This document shows, in pieces, positions 8,098 to 17,541 of a DNA stretch of 64,000 bases; the first letter of the stretch is position 1, and each line of letters opens with the position of its first letter. Location: assembly GCF_035934735.1 (NCBI RefSeq), contig NZ_CP142396.1, positions 2,728,001 through 2,792,000 of the forward strand. Reading direction: 5' to 3'. The position numbers and the translations under genes are program-made. The notes beneath the pieces are model-generated. The model worked only from the letters and a program-made list of their open reading frames with translations, did not search any database and was not told the DNA's origin. This stretch comes from Sedimentibacter sp. MB31-C6. Lineage in GTDB: Bacteria > Bacillota > Clostridia > Tissierellales > Sedimentibacteraceae.

Positions 8098-8326
8098 AAT
8101 CTTCACCTCCTTAGAACGATTAATATTTTAACACATTATTTTTATAAAGTGATAATATTTTAGACAGCAAATCAATTATACAGGTAAATTAAACAAAAAT
8201 CAATAGTAAAGAATAAAAAAATAAAAAAATTAAATAATAAACCTATTATGCAAGTAATATGTATTTAAAACAAAAAATATAAGAGTTGTATTTATAAAAT
8301 ATTATTGTAAGTAAATGGAGGTTAAA

Positions 8327-9262
8327 ATGTATAGAACAGATTTAGCTTATGAAGCAAATGAATCATTAGCACAAAAAGTTCAAGGAATTAAATTAGAAAC
8401 AAGAAATTATGAACATGGAGAAGTTGTAGAACTGGAAATTATTGATGAGGATGCAGAAAAGGCTATAGGTAAGAAAATGGGTAAGTATGTTACATATGAA
8501 ACCAAAAGCTTAAAGGATTTAAATAAGAATTCAAGGAATGAAGTTATTGAAATTTTAGCTAAAAGCATTAAGGATATGGTAAATATAAAACATGAAAATG
8601 TTTTAGTAGTAGGGTTAGGAAATAGAAATATTACAGCAGATGCACTAGGGCCAAGAACAACAGATAAAATAAAGGTTACAAGACAGTATTTTAAGGCATA
8701 TAATAAAGAATTTGATGATGATTTCAACGAAGTTTCTATTTTGGAGCCTGGAGTATTAGGAACCACTGGTATTGAAACTATCAATACTATAGTGGGTGTT
8801 GTTGAAAAAATAAAACCTACTGTGATTATAATTATAGATGCTCTTGCATCACGTAAAATGAGAAGACTTTGTTCAGTAGTACAAATAACAGATGCTGGAA
8901 TCGAGCCGGGATCTGGAATAGGTAATATGCAAGGCTCATTAAATAAAGATACTGTAGGAACAAAAGTTATTGCAATAGGTATTCCAACAGTTGTAGATAC
9001 TGCAACTATAGTCAATGATACAATAGAAATGATGGAAGAAACATTGAAAGATAAAACAGATGATGTAGGTCAAATTATGGGAATTTTAAGTGACTTAGAA
9101 TATAATGAAAAACATATGTTTATTAAAGAAATTTTAAGCCCGATGTATGGAGAATCTATAGTTACACCAAGTGGTGTTGATGAGTTAATAGATAATTTAT
9201 CAGATCTTCTTTCTGAATCCATTAATAGGGCTGTCCATCCGGGTTACGAACTGAAATCGTAA
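8327..9262 (+). CDS. gpr: germination protease GPR
   Basis: The 311-residue product begins MYRTDLAYEANES, typical of the GPR zymogen, and includes VVGLGNRNITADALGP and IIDALASRKMRRL. Members of peptidase family A25 are made in the forespore, lose a short propeptide, and cleave small acid-soluble spore proteins on germination. The start is ATG with GGAGG 7 bases upstream. In the family it is transcribed in the forespore; spoIIP follows, as in many spore formers. The preceding 220 bases are very AT-rich and hold no other gene. Confidence 0.95.
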   Translation: MYRTDLAYEANESLAQKVQGIKLETRNYEHGEVVELEIIDEDAEKAIGKKMGKYVTYETKSLKDLNKNSRNEVIEILAKSIKDMVNIKHENVLVVGLGNRNITADALGPRTTDKIKVTRQYFKAYNKEFDDDFNEVSILEPGVLGTTGIETINTIVGVVEKIKPTVIIIIDALASRKMRRLCSVVQITDAGIEPGSGIGNMQGSLNKDTVGTKVIAIGIPTVVDTATIVNDTIEMMEETLKDKTDDVGQIMGILSDLEYNEKHMFIKEILSPMYGESIVTPSGVDELIDNLSDLLSESINRAVHPGYELKS

Positions 9263-9352
9263 TATAATTGTAAAAATTAACAGTGTTATTCCGGAAACAA
9301 TACACATATACATTAATATATTACTTTTGAGAAAATATGTGGAGTTGAAATT

Positions 9353-10468
9353 ATGAGAAGACGTAGAAGGAATAACAGTGGAACAAAATTTTATATGGCA
9401 ATGTCTATTTTATGCTTAACTGTACTTTTTGCAGGATATAGCTATGTGTACAACTTATCCGAGGCTAGAAAGACAGGAAAAGAAGTTACAACCATATCCA
9501 TTAATTATGAAGGAGAGGGGGATGAAGATAAGGAGAATGTTATTACTAAAATAATGTCATATTTCAATATCTTGTTAGAAGAAACATTTAAAGAAACAGA
9601 TGATGCTATTATGATAGAAAATCATGATGCAAAATCAAAAGAGATTTTCAAAACTGTTGACAGAGATAATAATTCAGAAGGTGATTTAAAAATATACGAA
9701 GAAGAATATGATTATAGCGACTTAGCAGAGACTGAAGTATATTTGGCTAATAATCGTAAAGAAAATTTTTTCAAGGTCATAGAATCACCTTCTTCACGAA
9801 GCAGCGTTCCAAGGGATATGTCAATTGACGCTGCTTCTATTAATGATAATTTTAATATTGTATTATATCATACTCATGGAACTGAATCTTATTTGCCTTA
9901 TAATGAATTTAATTATCATACTAAGGATGAAAATTATAATGTGGTTGGTATAGGCAGTAGGGTTGTAGATAATCTTAGAAGTTATGGGTTAAATGTAATG
10001 CATTTAAAGGAATATAATGATTATCCTGATTATAATAAGTCATATGCTAATTCGAATAGTGCTGTGAAGGAAGTTCTTTCAAATAGCAAAAAAAATATAA
10101 TTATTGATTTACATAGAGACGGAGCTGATGAAAATTCAAGTTATGAAGATTTTTTATCAAGAGTAAAAACAATTGATATAAATGGAAAAAAAGCAGCTAC
10201 ATGTACGTTAGTTGTAGGAACTAAAAATGGGAATGTCGAAGAATTGAAAAATACAGCTCAAATAGTATTCGATACAGCAAATGACATGTATCCAGGGCTT
10301 TTTAGAGATATTGTAATTAGAGAAGGTGCTTATTTTAATCAATATCTTTCTGATTTCGCTATGCTTCTAGAAGTAGGCTGTACATTAAATAATATAGAGG
10401 AGGTACAATACACTTCAGAATTACTTTCTGCAATATTATGTAAATCTATCGAGAAAATTAATAAATAA
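9353..10468 (+). CDS. spoIIP: stage II sporulation protein P
   Basis: The 371-residue protein has a basic N terminus and a membrane segment near residues 14-32, then an acidic linker. The SpoIIP amidase/endopeptidase domain follows from about 160, with LYHTHGTESYLPY, IIDLHRDGADE and LLEVGCTLNN carrying the expected His and Glu ligands. It degrades septal peptidoglycan with SpoIID and SpoIIM to drive engulfment. The start is ATG with GGAG upstream. It lies between gpr and lepA, a common arrangement in Firmicutes. Confidence 0.94.
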   Translation: MRRRRRNNSGTKFYMAMSILCLTVLFAGYSYVYNLSEARKTGKEVTTISINYEGEGDEDKENVITKIMSYFNILLEETFKETDDAIMIENHDAKSKEIFKTVDRDNNSEGDLKIYEEEYDYSDLAETEVYLANNRKENFFKVIESPSSRSSVPRDMSIDAASINDNFNIVLYHTHGTESYLPYNEFNYHTKDENYNVVGIGSRVVDNLRSYGLNVMHLKEYNDYPDYNKSYANSNSAVKEVLSNSKKNIIIDLHRDGADENSSYEDFLSRVKTIDINGKKAATCTLVVGTKNGNVEELKNTAQIVFDTANDMYPGLFRDIVIREGAYFNQYLSDFAMLLEVGCTLNNIEEVQYTSELLSAILCKSIEKINK

Positions 10469-10537
10469 TCCTTTTACTATTAAACAATATTTGATATAAT
10501 ACCCTATGATTAGTATTGTTAGGGAGGTTAAAATAAC

Positions 10538-12343
10538 TTGGAAAGAAAAAAATACATAAGAAACTTTTCGATAATCGCTCATATAGATCATGGAAAATCG
10601 ACTTTAGCAGATAGACTAATAGAAAATACAGGACTTCTTACACATCGTGAGATGCAGCAACAGGTATTAGACAATATGGATTTGGAGCGTGAAAGAGGAA
10701 TAACAATAAAGCTTCAATCTATAAGTTTATTATATAAAGCACGAGATGGACATAATTATACTTTGAATTTAATAGATACTCCAGGTCATGTGGATTTTAA
10801 TTACGAAGTTTCCAGAAGTTTAGCAGCATGTGAAGGTGCTGTTTTAGTTGTAGATGCAGCTCAGGGAATAGAGGCTCAAACTCTTGCTAATGTATATTTA
10901 GCATTAGATCAGAATCTTGAGATAGTTCCTGTAATAAATAAAATTGATTTACCAAGTGCGAGACCTGATGAAATAAAACAAGAAATTGAAGATGTAATTG
11001 GTTTAGACAGCGAAAATATACCATTAATATCTGCAAAGGATAATTTAAATATAGACCATGTATTAGAAGCAATAGTAAAACTTGTACCACCACCGTCAGG
11101 AGATGAAAATGCACCATTGAAAGCTCTTGTTTTTGATTCATATTATGATAGCTACAGAGGAGTAGTAGCTTTTATAAGAATTAAGGAAGGACAAGTGAAA
11201 AAAGGTGATAAAATAAAGATGATGGCCACAGGAAAAACCTTTGATGTAACAGAAGTTGGGATAGTTTCTCCCACAAAAAAGCCAGTATCTGCACTTTATT
11301 CAGGTGATGTGGGATATTTGTGTGCAAGTATGAAAGAGGTTAGAAGCTGTCAAGTTGGAGATACTATAACAAATTTATCTAATCCTGCTAAAGAACCATT
11401 ACCAGGATATAAGAAGGTTACTTCAATGGTATATTGCGGTGTTTATCCTGCAGAAGGAGAAGATTTTAATAGTGTCAGGGACGCTTTAGAAAAACTTCAG
11501 GTAAATGACGCTTCTCTTACATTTGAACCTGAAACATCAGTTGCCCTAGGATTTGGATTTAGATGCGGATTCTTGGGTCTTTTACATATGGAAATAATTC
11601 AGGAAAGATTAGAAAGGGAATTTGACTTAAATATAATTGCTACAACTCCAAGTGTAATTTATAAGATATATAAAACTGATAATGAAATGATGATTTTGCA
11701 AAATCCAACTAATATGCCTTTAGTTCAAGAAATTGAATATATGGAGGAACCAGTTGTCGATGCATCGATAATGACCCCATCTGATTACGTTGGGGCAATA
11801 ATGGAACTTTGTCAAAATCGTCGAGGAACCATGGTTAATATGGAGTACTTAGAAGCAACTAGGGTTATATTACATTATAAAATGCCATTAAATGAAGTTA
11901 TTTATGATTTCTTTGATGCATTAAAATCTAAAACAAGAGGATATGCATCCTTAGATTATGAATTAAGTGGTTATCAGCGTTCCGAACTTGTTAAATTGGA
12001 TATATTAATTAATGGTGAATTAGTTGATGCCTTTTCCATAATAGTACATGAAGAAAAAGCTTATGAAAGAGGTAGAAGTATTGTAGAAAAACTAAAAGAT
12101 GTCATACCAAGACATTTATTTGCTGTTCCAATACAAGCTACTATAGGTAATAAAATAATTGCAAGAGAGACTGTTAAAGCTCTTAGAAAAGATGTATTAG
12201 CTAAATGTTATGGTGGAGATATTTCAAGAAAGAAAAAATTACTGGAAAAGCAAAAAGAAGGAAAAAAACGCATGAGACAAATAGGTAATGTAGAAGTGCC
12301 ACAGGAGGCATTTTTAGCAGTACTAAAATTTAATGAAGATTAG
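10538..12343 (+). CDS. lepA: elongation factor 4 (LepA)
   Basis: The 601-residue GTPase shows [14 protein letters not shown] (G1), DTPGHVDF (G3) and NKID (G4), the EF-G-like domains, and the LepA-specific C-terminal domain with [16 protein letters not shown]. It acts on the ribosome as a translation or assembly factor. The start is TTG with GGGAGG 12 bases upstream, and no earlier in-frame start fits. Length is as usual for the family. Confidence 0.96.
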   Translation: MERKKYIRNFSIIAHIDHGKSTLADRLIENTGLLTHREMQQQVLDNMDLERERGITIKLQSISLLYKARDGHNYTLNLIDTPGHVDFNYEVSRSLAACEGAVLVVDAAQGIEAQTLANVYLALDQNLEIVPVINKIDLPSARPDEIKQEIEDVIGLDSENIPLISAKDNLNIDHVLEAIVKLVPPPSGDENAPLKALVFDSYYDSYRGVVAFIRIKEGQVKKGDKIKMMATGKTFDVTEVGIVSPTKKPVSALYSGDVGYLCASMKEVRSCQVGDTITNLSNPAKEPLPGYKKVTSMVYCGVYPAEGEDFNSVRDALEKLQVNDASLTFEPETSVALGFGFRCGFLGLLHMEIIQERLEREFDLNIIATTPSVIYKIYKTDNEMMILQNPTNMPLVQEIEYMEEPVVDASIMTPSDYVGAIMELCQNRRGTMVNMEYLEATRVILHYKMPLNEVIYDFFDALKSKTRGYASLDYELSGYQRSELVKLDILINGELVDAFSIIVHEEKAYERGRSIVEKLKDVIPRHLFAVPIQATIGNKIIARETVKALRKDVLAKCYGGDISRKKKLLEKQKEGKKRMRQIGNVEVPQEAFLAVLKFNED

Positions 12344-12364
12344 AAAATTAAAAGAGGTGAAAAA

Positions 12365-12931
12365 GTGAAAAAAGGAACAATTATATTAATAGCAGTTATA
12401 GTTATAATAGGAATTTTCATTATATCTATATTTTCAAGCTACAATACATTGGTAGCTTTAGATGAAGGTGTAAATACACAATGGGCAAATGTAGAAAGTA
12501 AATTACAACGAAGATTTGATTTAATTCCAAACTTAGTTGAGTCTGTAAAGGGTGCAATGGCTCAAGAACAAGAGGTTTTTACAGCAATAGCTGATGCAAG
12601 AGCAAAACTTGCAGGTGCAACAAGCACATCAGAAAGTGTTGAAGCATCTAATCAATTAGAAAGTGCATTAAGTAGATTGTTAGTTGTAGTTGAAAATTAT
12701 CCCGAACTAAAATCTAATCAAAATGTTACTGGATTAATGGATGAATTAGCAGGTACGGAAAATAGAATATCTACAGAAAGAGATAGATATAATGAAATAG
12801 TGGGGGAATACAATTCAACAATAAGAAGTTTTCCCAAAAACATTTTGGCTGGCATGTTCGGGTTTGATGAAAGACCATTTTTTGAAGCAACAGAAGGTGC
12901 AGAAGTGGCCCCAGAAGTAAATTTTGATTAA
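12365..12931 (+). CDS. LemA family membrane protein
   Basis: The 188-residue protein has an N-terminal membrane helix (residues 4-24), then the LemA helical core with NTLVALDEGVNTQWANVESK, LQRRFDLIPNLVESVKG and ENRISTERDRYNEIV. The start is GTG with AAAGAGG upstream. It is followed by a TPM-domain gene, a very common pairing in bacteria. The molecular role is not established; envelope stress has been suggested for relatives. Confidence 0.9.
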   Translation: MKKGTIILIAVIVIIGIFIISIFSSYNTLVALDEGVNTQWANVESKLQRRFDLIPNLVESVKGAMAQEQEVFTAIADARAKLAGATSTSESVEASNQLESALSRLLVVVENYPELKSNQNVTGLMDELAGTENRISTERDRYNEIVGEYNSTIRSFPKNILAGMFGFDERPFFEATEGAEVAPEVNFD

Positions 12932-12950
12932 ATTTGGAAGTGAGGCAAAA

Positions 12951-13727
12951 ATGAAGAAAACAATGCTGCCAATTATATTATTCATTATGATTGTATTGAC
13001 AAATATAAGTGCTTATGGGCAAGATATAATTCCAGAGCATACAACTGAATTCTATGTTAATGATTTTGGTGATGTAATAGACGAATTAGTTGAAGAAAAA
13101 ATTATTAATGTAAATAGAAATTATGAAAATACAGAGGAGAAACCTCAAATAGTCATAGCAACAATACCTAATTTGGCAGGAATGGATGAAAATTTATACG
13201 CAGTCAAACTTTTTGAAAAATGGAAAATAGGTAATAAAGGATTTGACAATGGTATTCTTGTTCTTCTTTCAATAGAGGAAAGAAGAATTAAAATTGAAGT
13301 AGGATATGGATTAGAAGGTGCAATAACAGATGCAGAAGCAGGTAGAATACTAGATACCTCGTTGAATATGCTTTCAGAAGGTAATTATTCAGAGGGATTA
13401 GAAAATATTTTTTTTCAAATTGCTATAAAAGTTAATGAAGAATATGGTTATGATGATGAAGAAATATTTAGTGGTATAGATGTAAATATTCAAGAAAACA
13501 CAAATAATTCTGCTTCAGGAAGAAGCATTGTCAGAATTGTAGTAATGATTATTCTGTTAATTATTATAAATGGTGGTTTTGGAGGACCTGGTCGAAGAAA
13601 AGGACGAAGAAACATAATTCCATTTATTTTACCAAGACTTGGTGGATTCGGTAGTGGTGGTTTTGGAGGCGGAAGCTTTGGAGGCGGTGGTCGTTCAGGC
13701 GGAGCCGGAGCCGGAAGAGGCTTCTAA
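12951..13727 (+). CDS. TPM-domain (YgcG-type) membrane protein
   Basis: The 258-residue product has a signal peptide (residues 1-24), an extracytoplasmic TPM domain with NRGNYEN-like N part, FEKWKIGNKGFDNGILVLLS and RIKIEVGYGLEGAITD, a membrane helix near 195-208 and a glycine-rich tail ending SGGAGAGRGF. Such proteins accompany LemA. The ATG at 12951 is chosen because GTGAGG precedes it by 6 bases; a TTG at 12924 overlaps lemA without a good ribosome binding site. The Gly-rich tail is family-typical. Function is unknown; phosphatase activity is reported only for distant relatives. Confidence 0.87.
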   Translation: MKKTMLPIILFIMIVLTNISAYGQDIIPEHTTEFYVNDFGDVIDELVEEKIINVNRNYENTEEKPQIVIATIPNLAGMDENLYAVKLFEKWKIGNKGFDNGILVLLSIEERRIKIEVGYGLEGAITDAEAGRILDTSLNMLSEGNYSEGLENIFFQIAIKVNEEYGYDDEEIFSGIDVNIQENTNNSASGRSIVRIVVMIILLIIINGGFGGPGRRKGRRNIIPFILPRLGGFGSGGFGGGSFGGGGRSGGAGAGRGF

Positions 13728-13762
13728 TAAATTATTTGCAGAAATGAATGATTTAGTATTGA

Positions 13763-13802
13763 AAAAAGGATTTATACTTTAAGCAGTATAAATCCTTTTT
13801 AT
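13763..13802 (+). terminator. terminator of the spoIIP-lepA-lemA region
   Basis: AAAGGATTTATACT pairs with AGTATAAATCCTTT around TTAAGC and ends in T residues. Confidence 0.9.
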
Positions 13803-13898
13803 ATTTGATATTATAGGAGTTTTGTATACGTTTTTTCAAAAATCTCATAAAAGTAAAAATAGTTTTCAACCGTTGATTTTAAATTCTGCAATTTTTGA

Positions 13899-14381
13899 TT
13901 AAGATATTTTTCCTGAAAATATAATTTCTTCAGTTTCTGCATTTGTAATTAATAAACCTTTATCTTCCCAATGTGAAGATCCAAGATATCCGATTCTAGT
14001 ATCCCATGCATCATCATATTCATCCTTTGTTACCTTTTCACCATCTACATAGTATTCAATTTCCGAAGTAATCATTTTGAATCCTTCTTGAGAATCATAA
14101 TCATAGCCATATTCATATTCATTATAGTCATCGTCTTCAAAGTCATCAAAATCGTCATAATCAAAGACATCATATCCAATGTCAGAGTACAAGTATCCAT
14201 AATTAATTAAATTATAAAGGCATTCATACATTTCTTCTATATTTTTTTCATATATGTAAGAGTCACCTAATCTTACAAAAAAATCAATAAATTCTTGGTT
14301 TTTAACTTCATATGTTACTTTATCCTTAGTAAAAAGCATTTCTTTCCAGTCTCCGCTTTCATTTGTTATAATTACTTTCAT
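13899..14381 (-). CDS. acidic protein of unknown function
   Basis: I do not recognise this 160-residue protein. It has no signal peptide or membrane helix. Residues about 75-100 are almost entirely Asp, Glu, Tyr and Phe (for example DYDDFDDFEDDDYNEYEYGY), giving a very acidic centre. The start is ATG with a GGGGG-type ribosome binding site (AAGGGGG) upstream. It stands alone, convergent with the TPM gene, and marks the start of the accessory region. A cytoplasmic metal- or protein-binding role is possible but there is no motif to support it. Confidence 0.7.
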   Translation of the reverse strand: MKVIITNESGDWKEMLFTKDKVTYEVKNQEFIDFFVRLGDSYIYEKNIEEMYECLYNLINYGYLYSDIGYDVFDYDDFDDFEDDDYNEYEYGYDYDSQEGFKMITSEIEYYVDGEKVTKDEYDDAWDTRIGYLGSSHWEDKGLLITNAETEEIIFSGKIS

Positions 14382-14610
14382 ACTTCAAACCCCCTTGTTA
14401 TCATAAACATTGTTTGTAAAATATATTAAGTCCTTTTAAAATTTATAATATGTTTTTAAAAATTATTTAAAATTAAATTGATAAACAAAACAGAATTGTT
14501 AATCTCATAAAAAAAATGTCGCTATGTGTATGCGGTATTCGTACCACTGACAAACCCTATTTTTGCCATTCTGAGTGACATTATCTCTTCTTGTTCAAAA
14601 TTTGATTTGC

Positions 14611-14639
14611 TTGTTAACACCCGAAAAACATTGTATAAT
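14611..14639 (+). promoter_or_regulatory. sigma-A-type promoter of the sigma/anti-sigma operon
   Basis: TTGTTA and TATAAT are exactly 17 bases apart, 75 bases before the sigma gene. The same promoter, with the same spacing, occurs in the collapsed copy at 18880-18908. Between 14382 and 14610 I see no gene, only AT-rich sequence. Confidence 0.8.
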
Positions 14640-14713
14640 AAATATAAAAACTTAGGCTGTATGGTCGCACATGAAAACATTTTACTTCTTAAAAACAAGG
14701 GGAAGGTGGGAAT

Positions 14714-15253
14714 ATGATTTTTATGTTACTGGGAGACGAAGAAAAAGGTTCTAAGCTTGAACGTCTTTATGATAAATATAGGGACATGATGTTTTATGTT
14801 GCCTATAATGTTCTCCATGATGGATTTTTGGCAGAAGATGCCGTTCATCAATCATTTGTGCAGGTTTATAATCACCTACATAAAATAGATGAAAACAATT
14901 GTCGGAAAACAAGAAACTTATTTGTTACTATATGTAAGAATGTTTCGATAAATATGTACAATCAAAGAAAAAAACAGACAACAGATGAAATTAATGAAAA
15001 TATAACATCAGATGATATAAGCATAACAGAAATTGTTATTAGCAACGAAAGCTATGAACGGTTGAACAAGATTATTGAGGAGTTAAAACCCATTTATCAG
15101 GAGGCTATTTTTCTCAAATACTCACATGGTTTTTCCGTGGCGGAAATAGCGGAAATGAAAAATATCAAGCCTGATACCGTGCAGAAAAGAATTGAGAGAG
15201 CAAAAAAACAGCTTTTAATATTATTGAATAAAGAAGGTGAGCTGAATGGATAA
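14714..15253 (+). CDS. ECF-type RNA polymerase sigma factor
   Basis: The 179-residue protein has region 2 (LERLYDKYRDMMFYVAYNVL and AEDAVHQSFVQVY, residues 15-55) and region 4 (YQEAIFLKYSHGFSVAEIAE followed by a helix-turn-helix, residues 125-175). There is no region 1 or 3, as in ECF sigma factors. The start is ATG preceded by AAGGGG and GGTGGG. Its last codons overlap the start of the membrane anti-sigma gene. The upstream promoter looks sigma-A dependent rather than self-activated. Target genes are not proven; the exported proteins downstream are the obvious candidates. Confidence 0.88.
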   Translation: MIFMLLGDEEKGSKLERLYDKYRDMMFYVAYNVLHDGFLAEDAVHQSFVQVYNHLHKIDENNCRKTRNLFVTICKNVSINMYNQRKKQTTDEINENITSDDISITEIVISNESYERLNKIIEELKPIYQEAIFLKYSHGFSVAEIAEMKNIKPDTVQKRIERAKKQLLILLNKEGELNG

Positions 15254-15941
15254 AAAAGTATATGTGACTGATAAGACTATGGATGCGATGCTTCAGGCAG
15301 CAGCTTCTGATATCGAAGATAAGGCAGTGGACATCTTACTGGATGGATATGAAGGTCAAAATCATAAGTTTTCAGAAAAACACAGAGAAGATATGCAAAA
15401 ACTGTTTAAAAAAGAACGGAAATTCCAGTCTGCTCGCAGAATAAGAACCTATTCAAAACGTGCCGCAGTGATTTTCATTGCTGTTATTGCTATAAGCGCA
15501 ATAACGATAAGCAGCGTAAGTGCATGGAGAGTTAGATTTATGAATTTTATCCTGGAAAGGACACAATACGATACAAATATTAAATTTACAGATGATGCTT
15601 CAAAAGCAGAAAACTATAAATTCGGTGAGATTAAACTGGAATATGTCCCGGAAGGCTTTAAGCTTGAAAAATATGATACTATGAAAAATCATATATACCT
15701 GGTATTCAGAAAAGATAAGGAATATTTTAATTTTAGTACAATGGATATTGGAGGCTCATTATCAATTGATACGGAAGACGCTGTTGTAACGGAATTTACG
15801 ATAAATGGAAGAAAAGCCCTCTACAGTAAGAATGACAATATTAGGATTCTTGTCTGGAATGATGACAAAACCGCATATATCCTGACAGGAAACATAAGCG
15901 AAAGCGAATTTTTAAAAATAGCAGAGAATACAAAAAAATAA
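15246..15941 (+). CDS. membrane-anchored anti-sigma factor with DUF4367-like domain
   Basis: The 231-residue protein has a cytoplasmic N-terminal part (residues 1-72), one membrane helix (73-94) and an extracytoplasmic domain (about 125-231) resembling DUF4367, with LEYVPEGFKLEKYD and ILTGNISESEFLKIAENTKK. It overlaps the sigma gene by 8 bases, the usual arrangement for a sigma factor and its inhibitor. It presumably holds the sigma factor at the membrane until an outside signal arrives. The last 50 residues recur in the gene remnant at 18983-19171. Confidence 0.8.
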   Translation: MDKKVYVTDKTMDAMLQAAASDIEDKAVDILLDGYEGQNHKFSEKHREDMQKLFKKERKFQSARRIRTYSKRAAVIFIAVIAISAITISSVSAWRVRFMNFILERTQYDTNIKFTDDASKAENYKFGEIKLEYVPEGFKLEKYDTMKNHIYLVFRKDKEYFNFSTMDIGGSLSIDTEDAVVTEFTINGRKALYSKNDNIRILVWNDDKTAYILTGNISESEFLKIAENTKK

Positions 15942-16050
15942 AATTTATAAATTTTACGGTTTTTTAACAAATTTTTATCTGAAAAGCTGTCGGAAAATCC
16001 TCTTTAATTTTGTCATTATTAATGAGACTAAATTTAAGGAGGGTTTTTTA

Positions 16051-16473
16051 ATGAAAAAGAAAGTGATGTCGGTTTTAGCTCTTGTTTTTATTGTATTTTT
16101 AATACAAACAAATGTATATGCCGAAACTGTTGATTCTAAAAATAGTTCGGAAATAACACCGAATTATGTTGCAATTGTATTATGTTATAATAATTTAACC
16201 TTGAATTCCGGAGGTAAATTGAGCTGTGAAGGAAGAACAAATGTACAAATGGGATACACCGCAGAAGTAAAAATGGAATTACAGAAGCTATCCGAAGACT
16301 GGACAACCATCAAAACATGGGAAGATACCAGTGATGATGAGGAAATGTATTTATACAAGGATTGGTATGTTGAAAAAGGTTCCTACCGCCTGAAAACAAC
16401 CCATACCGCACTGGACAGCTCCGGCGATGTTATTGAAACTGTTACAAAGTATAGCGAAACGGTTGATTATTGA
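16051..16473 (+). CDS. small secreted protein of unknown function
   Basis: The 140-residue product has a signal peptide with likely cleavage after VYA (residue 24) and a mature part rich in beta-prone sequence (KLSCEGRTNVQMGYTAEVKM). It contains two Cys residues at about 51 and 61. It resembles small secreted beta-sandwich proteins of Firmicutes, but I cannot name the family with confidence. The start is ATG with AAGGAGGG upstream. The 80 bases upstream are repeated almost exactly at 19165-19243. Base composition is richer in G+C than its flanks, as for its neighbours. Confidence 0.75.
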   Translation: MKKKVMSVLALVFIVFLIQTNVYAETVDSKNSSEITPNYVAIVLCYNNLTLNSGGKLSCEGRTNVQMGYTAEVKMELQKLSEDWTTIKTWEDTSDDEEMYLYKDWYVEKGSYRLKTTHTALDSSGDVIETVTKYSETVDY

Positions 16474-16598
16474 AATTAAAGCTACTTGATTATAAAATCG
16501 GCATCTTGTGAAAATAGGCTACATTATAACAATTTTTAAGCATAAAGAAATAAAATAATGCTATGGTGCAATTAACCAGAAAGGAGTTGAATAATATG

Positions 16599-16678
16599 AA
16601 ACATATAAGGTCACCAAATAAATAAAAGCCTTTCCTATACTCATCTTATTAATAGCAGCCAAGCTTGAAAAGAGTATT
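16599..16678 (+). pseudogene. possible decayed short ORF
   Basis: AAAGGAG precedes an ATG that opens a nine-codon frame (MKHIRSPNK) ending at a TAA. In another frame the sequence continues directly as KAFPILILLIAAKLEKSI, then stops. A small insertion or deletion in the run AAATAAATAAAA could have split one short membrane peptide gene. The remaining gap up to 16787 is AT-rich with no other gene seen. Confidence 0.35.
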
Positions 16679-16787
16679 TAAGAAAGAGCCTATATAAATT
16701 ATATACCATTAAAAGGATATTTACAATATTCTTTTATAAGAAGTTTAAAAACAACCAAAAACCAAAATTTAAAAACAGGAGGAAAAA

Positions 16788-17462
16788 ATGTTTAAATTAA
16801 AAAAAGTATATTCATTAATTTTAATCATAATGTTAACTTTATCTGCGAATACACTGGCATTTGCGGCAAATATCACATCAAATTCTTTAGACTATATTGA
16901 TATAAATGAAGATGATTATAAAGAAGCTAATGAGGCATTAATCAAAAAAGGAAATGCCTTAACGAGGTTGAGATCTTCAAAAACGTTAAGTTTAACACAT
17001 TACTATCAGGATGACGACCGTTGGGGAGATGACATAATGGAGACTTGCGGCTCAACCATTGCCTCAGCAGGATGCTGCCTTACAAGTTTTACAATGATAC
17101 AAAGATATTTAGGAGGTTCAGACGATCCGGGAGAAGTCAATGAAGCATTAGGAGATTATGCATGTCCGTTTTATTATTATCAGGCTGCAGATGAATATGA
17201 TTACACTGTACAATACTTTTCCAGCTCCACTCAAACAGATAGTGACGCCATAGATTTTATAGCGGGCTCCATAGATGAAGATAATCCCGTTCTTGTAGGG
17301 ATGGTACACAGTTCAGGCGAGACACACTTTGTTGCGGCTAACGGATATAACGGCGATACAATTTATATAAAAGACCCATCATCATATTATGACCGTTCGA
17401 CCTTGGATGAATATTTAGACAACAATTGGACTGTTAACAGGCTTTGTGTTTATGTTGATTAG
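16788..17462 (+). CDS. secreted C39-like cysteine peptidase
   Basis: The 224-residue protein has a signal peptide (cleavage near AFA, residue 26) and a papain-like C39 domain from residue 70. It begins LTHYYQDDDRWG, places the probable catalytic Cys at 96 (SAGCCLTSFTMI), His at 180 (GETHFVAANGY) and Asp at 196 (YIKDPSS). This fits the Peptidase_C39_2 family of exported proteins, which either cut peptides or bind peptidoglycan. The start is ATG with CAGGAGG upstream. It is the second of three exported-protein genes after the sigma/anti-sigma pair. Confidence 0.82.
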   Translation: MFKLKKVYSLILIIMLTLSANTLAFAANITSNSLDYIDINEDDYKEANEALIKKGNALTRLRSSKTLSLTHYYQDDDRWGDDIMETCGSTIASAGCCLTSFTMIQRYLGGSDDPGEVNEALGDYACPFYYYQAADEYDYTVQYFSSSTQTDSDAIDFIAGSIDEDNPVLVGMVHSSGETHFVAANGYNGDTIYIKDPSSYYDRSTLDEYLDNNWTVNRLCVYVD

Positions 17463-17541
17463 TTGAGTGCATTATTGTGCTATTTAGCTACAATATAGTT
17501 AAGGCCGCTATATGTGATAGCGTCCTATTTTGGAGGAGTAT

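Noticed and set aside
8407-9015. A 202-codon minus-strand frame inside gpr
   Set aside because: It is fully antisense to gpr, has a low-complexity Ser/Ile-rich product and no ribosome binding site.
14526-14717. A 63-codon plus-strand frame upstream of the sigma gene
   Set aside because: It runs through the sigma-A promoter and leader, has no ribosome binding site, and is not conserved in the second copy at 18.9 kb.
15963-17541. A shared ECF promoter motif upstream of the exported-protein genes
   Set aside because: GAAAAT-like boxes occur upstream of 16051 and 16788, but spacing and -10 elements do not agree and the third gene lacks the pattern. By eye it is not convincing.
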